NCBI GenBank assembly: GCA_905147135.1
Contig: LR990049.1
Location: forward strand, 11,549,428 to 11,613,427
Source of the DNA: Blastobasis lacticolella
Lineage: Eukaryota; Arthropoda; Insecta; Lepidoptera; Blastobasidae
Reading direction: 5' to 3'
DNA length: 64,000 nucleotides
How positions within the stretch are numbered: the first letter of the stretch is position 1; each line of letters opens with the position of its first letter. Position numbers and translations under genes: made by a program. Under the pieces are notes generated by a model. It did no database searches and had not been told where the DNA came from. It was given only the letters and a program-made list of their open reading frames with translations. Shown in pieces: positions 1 to 15,200 of this stretch.

Positions 1-3000
1 TCGTCAGTCATCACGCAGCCGAGCGCACACAAACTAAAATACAAATAAACATTTGTTATAAAACGAAAACAGCCAAAATACACTGAATTATTCAGTGGTA
101 GCGTGACCGACCAACCTTCCATTCGTTACGTGAACAAAGAAGTTAATTAATAATACAAAAATACCATAGGGTCGTAGCAGTACCTATATGTATATGCCTA
201 TAAATATACATGCCTTTTTTCATAATCTTATGGAAACCGCTTATAAACCTCATATATGAAATATTGGGTGGGATTCGTATGGGAATCAACTTTCCTCGAC
301 CTACTGGCTTACTGATACTTATTATAATGTTATCCTGATATTTGAATAACGATTCCCGAAGGTGACCAACAAAAACAATGTCGCACACTTAATAGCTACC
401 TCACACGTGTTTTCCACGCCGCCGCGTCTCTCTGTCTGTCTACGAACTCAAAAACTCGAACGGGTTTTGAAAATTCTTCCAGTACTTAAGTAATTGGAAG
501 CTACATTCTTTTTGAGCATCATTGAGTACCTGAAGTACGTTTAAAATCACTTGACCCAAGATTTGTCGTGTTTTTACGACATTTGCCTCGCTTGGCTCAT
601 ATGAGCCGTATTAGGTACCTACCTACTTTTACCACTTCACGGTGGCATGTTATTAAAGTTTCAAAATTCACGCAATGCACTCTGCACTCGTCGTTACTTG
701 AAAACATTCTACCTAAAAACCGACCTTTACAGGTTTAAGTTTTTTAAAATGAACAGATGATAAAGTAGATACTTTATGTCTTGTAAAAGTAAAGATCCCG
801 ACGGATAGCCTAATGTTAGCATAGCAAAAAACGGTCTGAAAGCTACAGTGTATAATATTAGGCAGCAAAACGAGTCACAAAACTAACACTGCGTAGAAAT
901 GGCTACGAGTATAAGAACCAAAATACTATATTCAGTAGGAAATGGGTCGATACACTTAGGGCGCGGGCGAGTCTGTCATAATGCTGACTGGTGGCGCTTT
1001 GACCGTGGGGTTGGAGTTATCGCCTTAGCGTTCGCGTGCCGTGATTTGCACAACTGTATAAGCTTGAATTCATATATGCCTATTTTTATGTTGCTTTGTC
1101 TTGTCGTAGAGGTACGATACGTTATCTATTATATGAACCTAATCTTCAGGTAGCAAGGTAAGGGAAGTAGGTCTTTAGGAACTAAAGGTTATATTGCTAC
1201 CTGAAGACTGATGAGTCTTCCAGAATCATTAGATACATTTTTACTTGCTAAATTTGATTGATTTGTAAAGGGAGGTACCTATTATTTTATTAGGTATAAA
1301 ACTTGATACCACCCTCGGTAATTTTAAAAACTTGACCCAGGTCTGTTTTGATAATAAAATACGCTAATATAATTATTTAATAGTTTAGATAGAGTGACAC
1401 GATAACTCTGACGGCACAATTATCTGGGCGCATGACGTAAGCTATGAAATTTAACATCGTTCTTCTAATAACTTCAAGGTGCGACAATCATTTTCCAAAG
1501 TTTACACGACCTTCGGTCTCATCTTGGTGACGCGACGTCGTCACAGCGAATTGCGTCATCTTCAAATACAATAAATACGTTTACGGTAAAACAAGTGCCA
1601 ATTTAAGACGGCCATAAGTATAACTTTGCAAAATCATTGAGAAGCCCATTGAAAGAGCTGTGCATGCAGGCACAGATACAGTCTACATCTAAACTCAATA
1701 TGTATACCTACCTATGGCTTCATACCCACTAAACTCGGAGATGAAATTCAAAATCAAGAGTGTGTAAACAAATTTGCCATTATAAAAATTACCCCATGGT
1801 GAATTATTTAAAATAGTGTTTTTATAATTATACGATTTTCTTTCATTTTGAATGTGATTGTTTGCTTACACTTTTGATATTAAATTTAATCTCCAAGATA
1901 GATGGAGCATGGCGATAAAACCAAGTGTCTGATTTGTATATACAGATTCTGCTATGAGATTGAATTGGAAACGGATCCCGACAACAGAAACATCTTTGTC
2001 GATCAATCATGCATGTATCATTTTTATTTTTATTATATTATTTATTATGTAGAAATCACCTACATAAAACAAACGAAACCAGCTCAAAAGTACTTACCTA
2101 CTTACCACTGTAAAAATAACTGCACCAACAAGAAACGTGATAGCATTAGCTGGGCAATTAAAAAGTTTATTATATGCAACGCAATATCGTCTTGTATAAT
2201 GCACCGGTACCGGCTAATTGATGACGTTCATTGATGTGCATCGCGCAAGGCCGTTGTTTATAGTGAGAATTTGTAGGGCGTCGTTGTTGTGCTGACACCT
2301 ATGCACATAAATATCAACCATTAGTTAATTGGGTTTTGTTTTCCGTGGGTATTTAATTCGATAGCGATTCAAGATGATGTAGAGTCAAACTTTTCTCGCT
2401 TTTCTCGCTGCAATAGATAATTTTCCAGCGTTGAACCAACGCCTCTCGGGATTTAATCTTTCTGTGATATATTGACACTTATCTATCTATTTATTTTCTG
2501 AATTGGACCAAACTACAAGAGTTTCTTAATATAAATATGTAAAGAACTGAATATCATGGTGCAAACAACAGAACTAGGTAAGGAAGTACCAGGTTTATCT
2601 AAATCTACAAATTGATTAAAGTTTACTTCACTGCCTTAAGTGGTAAATACCTATATGACTTATAATATAACAGCTACGTATGATTGAAATAAAACAACTA
2701 AGCCCAATGCAACAGACACATTGGCTTGCAATTGCAAGTTGGATCTGAGTGAGTAAACCTAATAATGCCAGTCCTGTCAATTTCTCCATTAGAAACCAGC
2801 GATCGGTGAATGCGTACAGCAGCCCCGCTAAGTGGCGTAGCGATAGCAGCGGCTCCGCAGCGCCCGCAGTGCCGCGCCGGCACACCGCGCCGACAGTCCG
2901 CAACCGAGCGCCGCGACGCGACGCCGAAAACAAACCAACTCATTATCTCACACGATAAAACGATACATCGCGCTATCGGCCCGTGATAACTCAGTGTGAT

Positions 3001-3067
3001 AACAGATAACGTGGCGAGTGCTCTACGCCTGTGAAGTGAAAACTATTATGTAAAAACTGTGGCTAAA
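1..3067. other. Upstream region of gene 1, no gene seen
   Basis: No open reading frame here has coding character or plausible splice context. Most of it is AT-rich. Roughly 2820-2945 is a GC-rich patch just upstream of the first coding exon of the NPF-motif gene and probably belongs to its promoter or 5' UTR. A TCAGTC initiator-like sequence lies at 4-9, next to a small GC-rich stretch, and could belong to a distant promoter, but nothing else supports this. Confidence 0.5.
2820..3067 (+). promoter_or_regulatory. Probable promoter/5' UTR of the NPF-motif gene
   Basis: A GC-rich, CpG-containing patch (about 2820-2945) precedes the start codon at 3068 by about 120-250 bp in otherwise AT-rich DNA. 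The ATG context (aaaATGg) is good for an insect start. No TATA box or initiator is clear enough to place the transcription start. The patch also yields overlapping ORFs on both strands, which I read as GC artefacts. Confidence 0.4.
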
Positions 3068-3240
3068 ATGGCTACTGCGCTACCCCGGAAGACCAGCTCC
3101 ATCTACGACTATCCGGAGCATCTGAACCCATTCCACGAGGATGACAACCACACCAAGATCAGGTTCTGGACCATTGGACGCAAGCTCAACAGATCCAACA
3201 GCATCAACTTCTCCGGCATTAAGGACCTGAGAAACTCATG
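3068..3240 (+). CDS. NPF-motif gene, coding exon 1
   Basis: Starts at ATG 3068 and ends in a strong donor (TG|GTGAGT), leaving two bases of a Trp codon. It encodes residues 1-57, with the first NPF motif (20-22) in an acidic context and a basic Ser/Asn-rich segment. The downstream codon completes in phase with the exon at 20624. Confidence 0.82.
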
Positions 3241-6200
3241 GTGAGTTCATGGCACGTCACAGTGACGATCGAATCTCTGGTTAATCGCTCGTAAGATTCC
3301 GTCGTAGGTTTACTTTTATCCTCGTGATCTCATGCTACGCCGTTTAATATGCTAAGGTGCCTATAAGGAACGGTACACGAAACACATTCAGCTGAATCAT
3401 TTAACCTTGCATAAAATGCATATTTTTAATGTTATTTTGTTCACGTAAAGTGTTTATTTTGTTCTCTGAAATCACTTTTAAAGGCTTTCTTACTTCGAAT
3501 AAATGAGAATAGTGCTTAAGGAAATCAATAGACATTAAATGAAAGCAATTTTCTATACAATACCACGTATTGCACGATAGGTATTCTGTTTACCGCAGAC
3601 ACATAAAACTTTAGATTTCACTGGCTGGTTATAGTCTGAACATGAGTCACGGCAATTGTTACGAAAGAGCAGGGTCTTGTATGTACTCCGGATATTCATA
3701 TAAAATAGTTAAGTATGCTTTACTTACTTACTTACTGTATTAGTTCCCGTTGATAAATGATATAAATTTGTTTCTGGTTGAATCTGATATTAATTGCTTA
3801 AATTGTGTAGGATATCTAATGACTCACGACTTATAGATGTTTGACATCGCGAACGAGTGATTCCAATATGCATATGATAATGTCATTAAGTATTTACCAT
3901 TGTTGCAATTTCCATTATCAGCTTAGGGTCTGACTGAACAGTAGGTGCCAGTGTCGTCGTCGTTATTTATAGCGTTGAAGTCACTTTCGCACTTGGATAG
4001 ACACTTGGGTGTTTACTTTATTGTCCGGTGTCTGTAATGGGCCTGTTTGTACACCTATTTGCCAATAGGACATTGGAATATTTCGTCAATATTACCTATA
4101 CACTAATAGAACAAACTGGAACCGTGTTTCGTCAAGTATCTACCAATAGATTATTCTAGTCATATAGGTAAAAGTAACAAGTGGAAGTTAAATATTACCT
4201 TTCAAATAAATAAAATCCGGTGGTCGGTGATGAGACAAAACAAGATTTTAACAAAATCTCGGACAATACCTTTCGAACTCTTGCCTCCCAGAAGAAGAAG
4301 AATAAAAGATTGATCAAGGATGTTTGTCTGTTTAATAAAAATGTTCCTTGGCAGAACATTTATTTTACCTGCTTACAATTTCTTTGTTTTGCCAACTGCA
4401 AACAAATAATGTCATTAGATTTTCGTGGTTAGCCATACTGAAATTGTTACACTACTTAGATATCGAGTTTATCAGCACGGTTTTGATTATTTTGGTTTCG
4501 ATATTTCGAAGAGATTGTACGCTACATGGTCACGAGTGGAGTTTAACTCGTAGTGGTGATACACCCGACAATTTTAACAGTCTAGTAACACAATCGCTAA
4601 GACCGAAAAAAAATAAAGCTCGAGGTAGCTACTGGTAAATTTAATTATTGATCGTACACAAACACTTTCGAGTTTATATTACAAACTTTCGCCCAAGTCT
4701 TCGTCAGTCTAAAATTTGGTTAGATATTATTTTACATTCCGGACCCGTTCCATAAGGAACGTTATCTCATTTTGGGATGCTTGCACTGGTGTAGTGGCAG
4801 CGCGCTATCGAGACTGATAATCAAGGATAAGCAATGCTCGCAATGTCCGGAAACTGGATGGGTGACCATTTCGTACTTTGAGGCTAGTCGAACTTTAGTA
4901 CCTCAACAAGCTCGCCCCTCGTTAGATGTGCCTCATGGTGCTTCCTAACACCGTTGGCGAAGCGAGGTTGGCCAAGGTCTTCCTCTGGGGCCCTTGACTC
5001 TGGTTGAACGGTTTACCCCATTACGATATTTATTTTATTCAGGGTTAAAAGGATTAATATCATTATATCCGTGTAGTGTTTTTGCGCTAATGAATAACAA
5101 ACATCCAGATATCATAGAGGATTAGTAGTATTAATGTTTTGTACATGTAGGTACTTAGGTATTTGTTTGTCAACTTATAGAATTTATTATCTCTAGTTAT
5201 AAAAATATTACTAATGAGTAGTACCTTTTTTAACTCGATAGAGACTTTATTAATTATTTTGGCGACACCAACGTAAATCGCTAATCAGTAATCGCCATGT
5301 AATCGCATATCAAAACAAAGCTTGAGCAGATTGATTGAAATCATGTGATTCGTTGTCTGACCACAAACGTAGGTATTGCCATGTTATTCATCATATTTTA
5401 TAAAGCAGTGACAGCTTTTATGTAATCCAAATCATTAATTTTTTTATTAAATGCGGACAACGGAAGCGATTTTTACGTTGATTAAGGTGAGTATTTCCCG
5501 AACGCGCTCCATACAAAGGTAGTTCGATCAAATTATAAATACTACGCTATCAAAGTCAATATGTCATCCAGAAACCCATATTTATGCTTGTGGTTTGTCA
5601 GACTTTCGTTCAAATATATTGTTCAAAAGTGGAACTTTTTAAACAAGGGTTTTAAATTTGCATGAAAATGTTATAGCCCGGCGCAACTTTGAAACGATAT
5701 ATTTTAACGAAAATCTGACAAACCACGGCTACAAAATTACATTGGCTTTGATAGCGTAATGTTGAAAATATGATCAAACTACGTTTGTATGGAGCGCGCT
5801 CGGGAAACACTTAGATTGTATGTATTCAATGTATTCATATACTTATGTATTCAACGTAAGATTCAATTCCGTTGTCCGCAATTAATTATAAAATTAATGA
5901 AATTGAATATTACTATTATATATGGTCATCGTCGTCGATCGTACTACCGTTTCAGCGCCTCGTCCACACCCCTTACTTAATAGGCAAGTATGCTCCATCG
6001 TAGACTGTATCAGAACATATGGCAATAGCCGAAATGCCCCGTAGTACACTTTTTTCTTGACTAATTGATTGAATTGGTTTCGGTTACATCTTACAACAAA
6101 TGAATATTGGAATCCTGGTGATTACAAGATAAATTGAAACTAAGTGGATATGTGGAGGATAGATGTAGAGTAACTCATTATGTATAATTTTTTGTTTATT

Positions 6201-9200
6201 CGCTCTGGATCATAAGAAAATCATATCCGCAACGATTTTCCATTTACACAGGTGTTATAAGCGCATTTCCAGTAATTTTACAGATGTAGGGTTATACGTT
6301 GTTGCCATCGATTTGTAAGAAAAATGACATTCATTTGTCACAATTCTCGATAAATAATACTGTTAAGGGGAGGTGTTCGTAATACTTTTACTGTATCTAC
6401 TTCTCTGACATCAAGAGTGATGGCAGTCGAATACCATTATTTATTAAAAACTAATTCACCTAACATAAGAATATAAATATTTTTGCTTAAATAAAAGTAT
6501 GTCAGCATTACGCGCTGCTACTTACTTACTACTTAGGTAGTGAACTTTGAAGCGAAGTACCTGATACGCAGAAACTACTTAAACAAGCTATTATAAACAG
6601 ACCCGGACATGCCGCAACGTCTATAGTTGACCCACCCTGCGCGATATTTTCCATACAACCATAGAGGTTTTGCCGTAATGTCCGTGTTTGGCCAGCCGCT
6701 GCGTGTGTTGAATTTAAAGTATATATAAGAAGAAGAAGAAGAAACGCTAATAATTCTCTGGTCTATACAGAAAAGCCTTTTATGGAAAAGTAGAAAAAAA
6801 AAAGGGTTGGTAGGAAGTCCATCTTATATAAGATATATACCTATGCACACAGAGATGTAGGAGATAGCTGACCCATCACGCGTTAGCGCTTATAATTGAA
6901 AGGTCAGGTAGCTATCTCCTGAAACTTTCTCTACCCTTGACACCCAGAAGTGGGTAAATTGCACCTTTATGCACGCGAGAGCACAACCGGGATATTCACG
7001 CTAAGATGATCTTTATAATTGTTGTAACAATAGATTTTAAGTAGGCACTTAATCCAAATAGTAATCTTCATTGCTTCTAAAACTCAATATCTCATTAAAT
7101 ACCTGTAGTTCGGTGTCATTGACCGACAACGCGACCGTATTACGGTTTTAAGTCTCTGTGTCTATGACCTACTTCAGTAATTTGCACCGCACTTGTGCGT
7201 GATTAATTGCTTTTCAATGCACTGTATGTCCGTTCTGTTTTAACAATAGCTACTGGTAAGGCTAAGTAAGTTGGTTTAAGTAATAAATAATATTAATAAA
7301 TATTCGTGGACAAATGCTCACAGCGCCATCTAGCCCCAAACTAAGCAAATAAGCAGCGAGTAAGCTAAGTGGAAATTTATTTTAAGTAATTTTCTCAGTT
7401 CACTAACTAATTTCATAATTTGTATGTAGGCATGATAAATAAATTGTCATTAAAGAAAGTAGGTATACCGCCATTCTTTCACAATATGCTTACTTAACCT
7501 ATACCTATATTAGATAAATGCATAAATTGTATAAGACATTAGTATAAACATCTTAGTCCATCAAAATGTTTGTTAGTTTTGCATACACATCTGAGTCCAG
7601 TTAGTTAGTTTTGTTATTTTAGCTGTAACAACCACTTAAGATTTGTAAACGGAACACTAAAAGGCGTAATACTTACGGCTACTTACAACTTAGAAGCTTA
7701 GATTGGGTAAAAACAAATAAACTTTTGATTCATCATCATCCTTGTGTCAATCCCGGATGTGCTTTCGAGAGGCGCGAGGGTCCGGGGTCCCTAACTTATT
7801 GATTGACTGGGTATTAGGAAGTTCAGGGTGTTATCTACAAAGGTATTTTTTATTACAATAATTAAGTTGTTAGTACGGTATTATTTCACAGATTGGTGCC
7901 TCATGGTAGGTTACATGAATAAAAATATACCAAGCTATTTTCTCATTGAGAACAAATTCCTTCACCTAACTAACCCAAGTGCTCTTTGTAACTACTTGGC
8001 GCATCTGTATTGCTGCGAGTGCTATACACATGGGTGTAAAGGTCACTCACTGCGCAGTTGGTAAGCATAAACAACAATAAGCGCGGGAATTACCTAAAAA
8101 CCACAATTCCGCAATGAACTACAGATTTTAATGTTGTTGTGTCGGTATTCGTGGTACTAGCAAAGTAGTTTTCATATGAGAGGAAAATATAGAATAGAGC
8201 ATACCTTGGCAAGTGGAACTCTCAAAGGGGCACGTCCGTCTGTGAACGGTGCGCACAAACATTTATTTTGTGTATAGCAATGAATTCACTTAAGTCATCA
8301 TATATTTCCGCTATCCACCCAGCGAAAACTTTAGAATTATCAAAACTTACATAATAAAAAATGTATCACTACAGGACTATCAACAGCAACGACGAATTTC
8401 ATGACAATTTAATTAATGTTACGTTTGTCGGGTACTTATAGATAAAAGTATGATGTAAATACAATAAAAATGTCTCTACGAGACTCTACATTAGGTGTAA
8501 AAAATGGTTATCGTAGGCTTACAACCTAGTTCTATTATCAATAAATAAATACTGTTAAAGTTACAATCTGTTAAGGGGCTGATATCGAAAATGGCGATGA
8601 TGAAGGTTTTGCCAATCCAATAGCAGCACAGCAGGTGGAGCTCAGTAACAGTAATATAATTACATCATTTTTTTCTCTGTGGTAATAGGTACATCGTTTT
8701 TGCGCCGGAGACTGGCAGAACCGCAGAGGGAGAATAATAGGTTGAACAGTTTAGAACCCCGAGACGGTACTTGTTTATGTTATAGTGATTGCGACGAGTT
8801 GTAGTACAAAACAATAAAACATTACTGTAATTTAACGCTATCACATTTTATCGAGCCTTTAACGAAAGTAAGTTAATTCCGGTCATGGACAAGGAGGTTG
8901 TAAAAATTGCCTTACAATACCCATGAAGGTTAGCTAGCTAACTTTCCAATCTCTGTGGTAGTTCGACCACGGGAATGCCGGACCAGAAGCCGTATTCACA
9001 ATGGCTCGGAAATCGGATTCGGATACGGAATCGACAAAGGACGGCGCAAAGGTTCTTAAGAAAAAGTGGTTTCTGTTAATTTTGATGAAATTTTCATATG
9101 TTATAGAGAGTAGAGTTTCCGTGGAATCGATCGGGATTCTGAATAACAGTTTTCGAATCGATCGACACGGATTCGCCGCTTACGAATTTCGTGTAGAATC

Positions 9201-12200
9201 GTTCGGAAACGGTTTCGAATCATTGTGAATACGGCTATAGCTTAGGCCCGGGAACCGTCGGTCGCCTAGGTTGGTAATTCGTCAAGAAACAAATATTAAT
9301 AACTAATTTGGATTAGATTAGATTAGATTTATTTATTTATCTATGAAAATTACCTTATATTATTATACATTTCATAACATAAGTAAGTAAGTAACTCACA
9401 AGGATATCGTCTTAAATTTGCATATAACAATGTCATGGTAAATATACAAATATTAGTAGCATGTCAAATTATAAATCATTATATAATAAATAAAAATTGA
9501 TACAATATGATAAGTGAGTAGGTATACAAACAATACCTAAGGATTAAAACATCATGTCAAATACAATAATCAATCAAAATATTTAAATTGTCAAACTTAA
9601 TCAATATAAAAAGGCCTGCTGGAAGAGATTTCTTTTAGAAATAAGTAGCGCCTGTTGTGCCATTTATTACTTTGCCTGTTATTCACTATGTATTTCCTGT
9701 GCACAATAAACTGTAAAATAAATAAATAAATAAAATAAAAAATATAAATTATAAGTAGGTATACTAACAATATTAGGGATTAAAAATAACAAGTCAATTA
9801 AAATAATCAAAATATTACCGTAGATAGCCTGTAGATAATATGGCGTTAACGTCCCGATTGTGCTCAATATTAATAACTAATAGTATACCATACGGAAGTA
9901 TGTTTCAAGGCGTAGCATGAAATATTCAATATTTTACTGCATAATTCCTGATTTTCCTTATTTATTAACCGATAGCTTTTGGTGTTGCCAATGAAATTTA
10001 AATAATATAGATTTTTCATGCCAAAATCAAAATCGAAAAGAGTTTGACTCGTGGCGAGCGGTTAAAAAATAGAATCCCACGTGAGCGCACGAAGTTGCCG
10101 GTACATATATGTCAAGTAACGTTTACTAAGATAATAAGCCGTAATCTCCAACAAACAACGGCCTTGTCTTAACTTCTCTTTGCAGCCACTTGAAGAGGTT
10201 GGGATATCGAGCCTCTAGCGAGAGGTCTAGCTGGATAACGCCTGGATTGCTCGCCGATTACTCTTTCACTCAAGCCCGAGGGTGATATTTCTTTAAAAAA
10301 ATAATATTATATTTTGAAATAATAATAGATGATCATGATCCTAATATCATCATTTACTCTACATGAAACATATTCCTTTTTATTTCGAATCGATCGATCG
10401 AGCGAAGCGATTTCGTAAATATTTACTGGACCCACGCTCAAGCACCGTCCATGCATTTGCCCGAGATAAACATACATTTTATTTTGTTATCATCATCAGC
10501 CTATACTAGTCCACTGCTGGACATAGGCCTCCCCCAATGAGCGCCAATGCACCCTGTCCTCAGCTTGCCGCATCCAGCATCTACCCGCAGCCTTTCGCAA
10601 ATCGTCACTCCATCTGGCCGGGGGGCGTCCTACACTACGCTTGCCGAGTCGCGGTCTCCACTCAAGAACTCGTTTACCCCAGCGGTTGTCGGTTCGTCGG
10701 CAGATATGGCCAGCCCACTGCCACTTCAGCGTGCTAATTCTGTGCGCTATGTCAGTCACTTTAGTTCTCTGTCGGATTACTTCGTTACGAATTTTGTCTT
10801 TCAGGGAAACTCCGAGCATAGCACGTTCCATAGCACGCTGAGCGACCTTGAACTGGTGAATAAGCCGCACCGTAAGTGTCCACGTCTCGGCACCGTAGGT
10901 CATGACAGGTAGGACGCACTGGTTGAAAAGTTTGGTTTTCAAGGATTGTGGTATGGGTGACGTGAAGACTCGGCGAAGTTTTCCGAATGCCGCCCAGTCC
11001 AGCTGAATCCGCCTCTTGGCCTCTTTCTCAAAATTGCCTCTACCTAACTACTGCTTTATTTTGTTAGGTAAAACATAATACTTACGTATACTTACAGCAA
11101 AACTAAAATTGCATACCTACCACAAAAACTCGCATAAACATTATCGCCGCACACGTTCAGGCTCCAGTGCAGTTCAGGTTGCAGTGTAACCGTTGACATC
11201 GTACCCACATGACGCTTCAGTGTTAATAAGAACAGGAAAATATTTCAAAACAAAGCAGTTTTCCTCTAGGCGTATTGAAATTGCGCTGATATGTAAATGT
11301 ATTATGGCGGTAGGTATTTACGTTATATTACTACGTAACGTATTCTGAAGATAACTACAACAGGCGAACATCAAAGTTACATACGTTCCGTGCTTTGGCG
11401 TACATCCAAATATTTCATTACCGGATTAACGTGTTATTTAATCACACAGTAATTGCGAACACACGTATTTTACTGCTTTTTAATGCATCCGAAGGAATAT
11501 CGCTGCTTCGGCCGAACAATGTTAGAAGCATGAGGTTCACGAATATACTTAAATTATTAGATATTATTAGTGCAGTGCATTTATATTTGGCCATGTGGTG
11601 TCCGGCAAAGTAGAATGGCACCAACTCCTAACACTCGTGGGTGTCGTACAAGGCGACTTATGTTTTTGAGGCAAATGATCTAGAGTCTCCTTAGGCTGGA
11701 AAATGGACATCAGCGTTTTCCATTGTCATATTTACAACACTGCGATCTCCAACCCGCCTGCCAAGCGCAGCGCCACCACCATCGTCTACATAAATAATGC
11801 CGTCGCGCCCGCCATCATTGCCGGCTCCAACTACAACCTCGCCGACAACCAAGTCGTTTGGGCCATCGAATGGGGCACCACCTCTGTCAGTACATTCTTG
11901 GAGATTATGGCAATGACATTCCCTTTCGTGGGAGAGGCCCTAAGGCCTGCAGTGGACTGTTATGGGCTGTGATGATGATTAGTGCATTTAGGTAACGGTT
12001 TTGTCCATAGCTACATCCATGCAGCCCTGACAATAAGTAGGACTTCTATGTCTTGATCGAGATATTGATCGCACATTGGTGTGCGTCATATTTAGCTTCG
12101 TACGAAATATTTTTTTGCATTGATGGATAAATATTCAAACAACCAGATGGACAGACGTACACATGAAATGTTTAGATTATTTTACCCGTTCGCTCTAAGT

Positions 12201-15200
12201 TTGCCGCTGATGCAGTTAGTAGCGTCAATAACAAAATAACCAAGACAGAATTTATTACACGATTATTTTGATCCCATGATCCCATCTGATCTTTATCCTA
12301 CAAATATTACAGGGAGATATTGACAGGGTGGCCCAGTCGTAGAGATTAGTAGGTCTATGGTTAGTTTAGACATGTTGTGGTTGGATAATATCAACGTACA
12401 TAAAACACATAGATAGTTAATGTCTAAGCAAGTCATGTAATTACGTGGCCAAGGTGTGACCTATCTTAATAACTTATTAAATGCACAATCAATGCATAAT
12501 CATTCACGGTCACGTATTATCGTTATGCTATTCGCACAGTTTTTCCTAACGAAGGTTAACATAGACAAAAAGTAGGTATACTGGAGTATGTAACTACATA
12601 CGAATACCTTCACACAAAATAATCGTCGGGTCCTCCCCTCCCCAATGATGATACAAATTATAATACCTACTGTAATTTAGTCAATTTTTATTCTAATTAC
12701 TTAATTTAAAAACATCGAATCAGAAACCAAGACTTGGTATCCTCTCGAAGGTCAGGCAGTAGGTACTTTATTTTAAAGCAGTTGCTTCAAATATGCACAA
12801 GTTCTATTTTTTACGACTTTTTTTTATTGACCGCCAACTCCTGATGTTAAGTGCAGATGCAGTCTACGGTGGAAAATACCTGTCCATTAAATACCTATTT
12901 ACTCTTGTCTTAAAGAGACCCAAGTTGTCGCGCTCCGTGAAAACGTGTGCAGGCAGCGAGTTCCAGTCCCTTGTCGTTCGCATAAGAAAAGTGTTCGAAA
13001 AACGCTGAGTGCACAGAGGTGGAAAGTCGACAACTAAGGAATTGTTCGCTCACCTACACCTGGAGCCCCGAAGATGGAATGAGTCAAAGTGTAGAGTGCA
13101 GAAAACAAGTGGTGATTCAAATCCTGGGGATTCCTTTGCACCAACGCTACCACCTCTGGGATGGATCAGTGAAATATCAACTGACCGCTGGAAAAACGTG
13201 CAAAAAGTCCTTCCCGTTTTTACAGGTTGCATTTTGGAGAGTGTGCGTAGCAGTTGCACGATCTCATTCCTTCGACCTCTTTCCACCATCGGGAAACGCG
13301 ATACGGGCGAACGCTTCATCCTTATGTCTTGGATCTTCCAGCTATCCGCACGAGTCGCTTTAGTATACATATTATCTTCGTAAACATACGATGATTTGAT
13401 TATTTATTCACATAAATTAACCAAACACATGAAACAAGTCAGGTTTGCAAAACAATAGCGTTGTCACAGTACAGAGTTGAATGTTACGACACAAGACAAA
13501 GTCATAGTCTTGCCTACGAATCGAATTTACTTATTACAATCACCACTTTATACTTAATAGCCAACTAATTGTCAATAGTTTCGTAAACAACATTGGCAGT
13601 CTAGGTAGGTAGGTAAAATATACTTGGAGCCTTTGCTACTTGGAAAATAAATAAGTAGGTACTTAAGTATAAACCTAGGTACCTATATAGGTAGGTATAG
13701 TAACCGACAGACAAACATGCCTACTTACGTATTGTGATGATTACTAAAGATTTCTCATGTTGCGCACATAAATTGTTTTATCTACACTCATAGCATAATG
13801 TTCCAATTACATATTCGAAAACAGTCGTTTAAGGGTACACTTTTTTCACGCCAGACTATAAAATTTTAAAAAATTACTCTTCGATACAGCATTTCCCATA
13901 CTATTTTCATTACAGCTGTATCGTAAAATAACTTTTTAATCATTATACAACACTTTTATTTTTTTATTTTTTGTCGGGCGTTGGGACACGGCGTAATGTA
14001 GGCTGAATACTTAGATGTCTTTAACATATTCAAATTCAAAATTTAAATTTTCCTGTTTATATTCTGTGTAATTATTTTCCCGCTAAACAGAATATTTTTG
14101 GTATATGTTGTAATTTGTGTTTGTGAATGTTTTTCCTTATTTTAAACAAATAAATAGATAAATGTGAATATAGTTAAGTGTATTTCCCGCCGCTTGATAT
14201 CCTTGACGCGTAGATACAACAGAACTGACTTCAGCTTACTTCCATCTAAGTTGAGAAAATTATAGGTTCGATATTTTAACATAAAAATATTAGAGTGTAG
14301 ATAAAGTAGTGTATGCAACTGCATATAATTAAGTATTAAAACACTCGTGTCAAACTCGTGTCGTGTCATGTTTTAATACCCCCTTTTATATGACAGTTGC
14401 ATAAACTACTATTTTTTTCTTGTTGTACTTATAACTGAGCAATAAAGAGTTTTTACTTACTTACTTACTCATGTTCAAACAAAAGTGGTTCACAATTTTC
14501 TTACCTATATTTCCCGATGCAATACATCGAACATGCCAATTGTGCTGAGCAAGTATAAATTGCTGCTCTACTATTAATAGTTTTCTGGAAAAACACGGGA
14601 CGGGATGTTTATTTATTTAACAGATACTGTACCGTTACTCTATAATAGCGTTCCTAGCCGTTTTCGACTACAGAGACTGCTGCGACGATTTTCCTGATGC
14701 TCCTGTCTGTCGTGTGCCCGCATGTGACAAGCGTAGCCAATTTTGGCTTTCAATGTGCGGGAACAAGTTAGGCAGGTCAGGACACCGCCTAAAAAGTTAT
14801 AGTATATAGCCGCAGGTGGTCGGGCTTACAAATCGTCGCGTCTTTGATCGAGCTCCTTTGTGTCGATCTTCAAATTCGGAAATGTTCTGTTTCACGCGAC
14901 GTTTCCACTCCAGACGGTTTGCAACCAGCGATTCCTATGTTCTGTTCAACGCAAGAGCTGTCGCCCCTTCTTGAAGTTCGCTATCGGTTATATCCAGTGG
15001 ATGACCTTCATTACCCAAGCCGCCTGCGAGTACATTTCTCGGTGAACGTCAGCCAGATATCTACGCACGCTAGCATGCTCTCTCTCGTCTTCCCTTGCCT
15101 GTACCTGATGGAACGTTGGACCGCTAGGTACACTAGTGCTCCATACAAACGTACTTTGTTCATCAATATAACGCTATCAAAGCCAATGAAATTTTGTAGA

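Noticed and set aside
9001..9228. 75-aa ORF on the + strand
   Set aside because: Entirely inside the TIR MITE at 8988-9237, whose second copy does not preserve the frame.
10547..10912. 121-aa ORF on the + strand
   Set aside because: Antisense of the RTE reverse transcriptase remnant, whose - strand frame has clear protein similarity.
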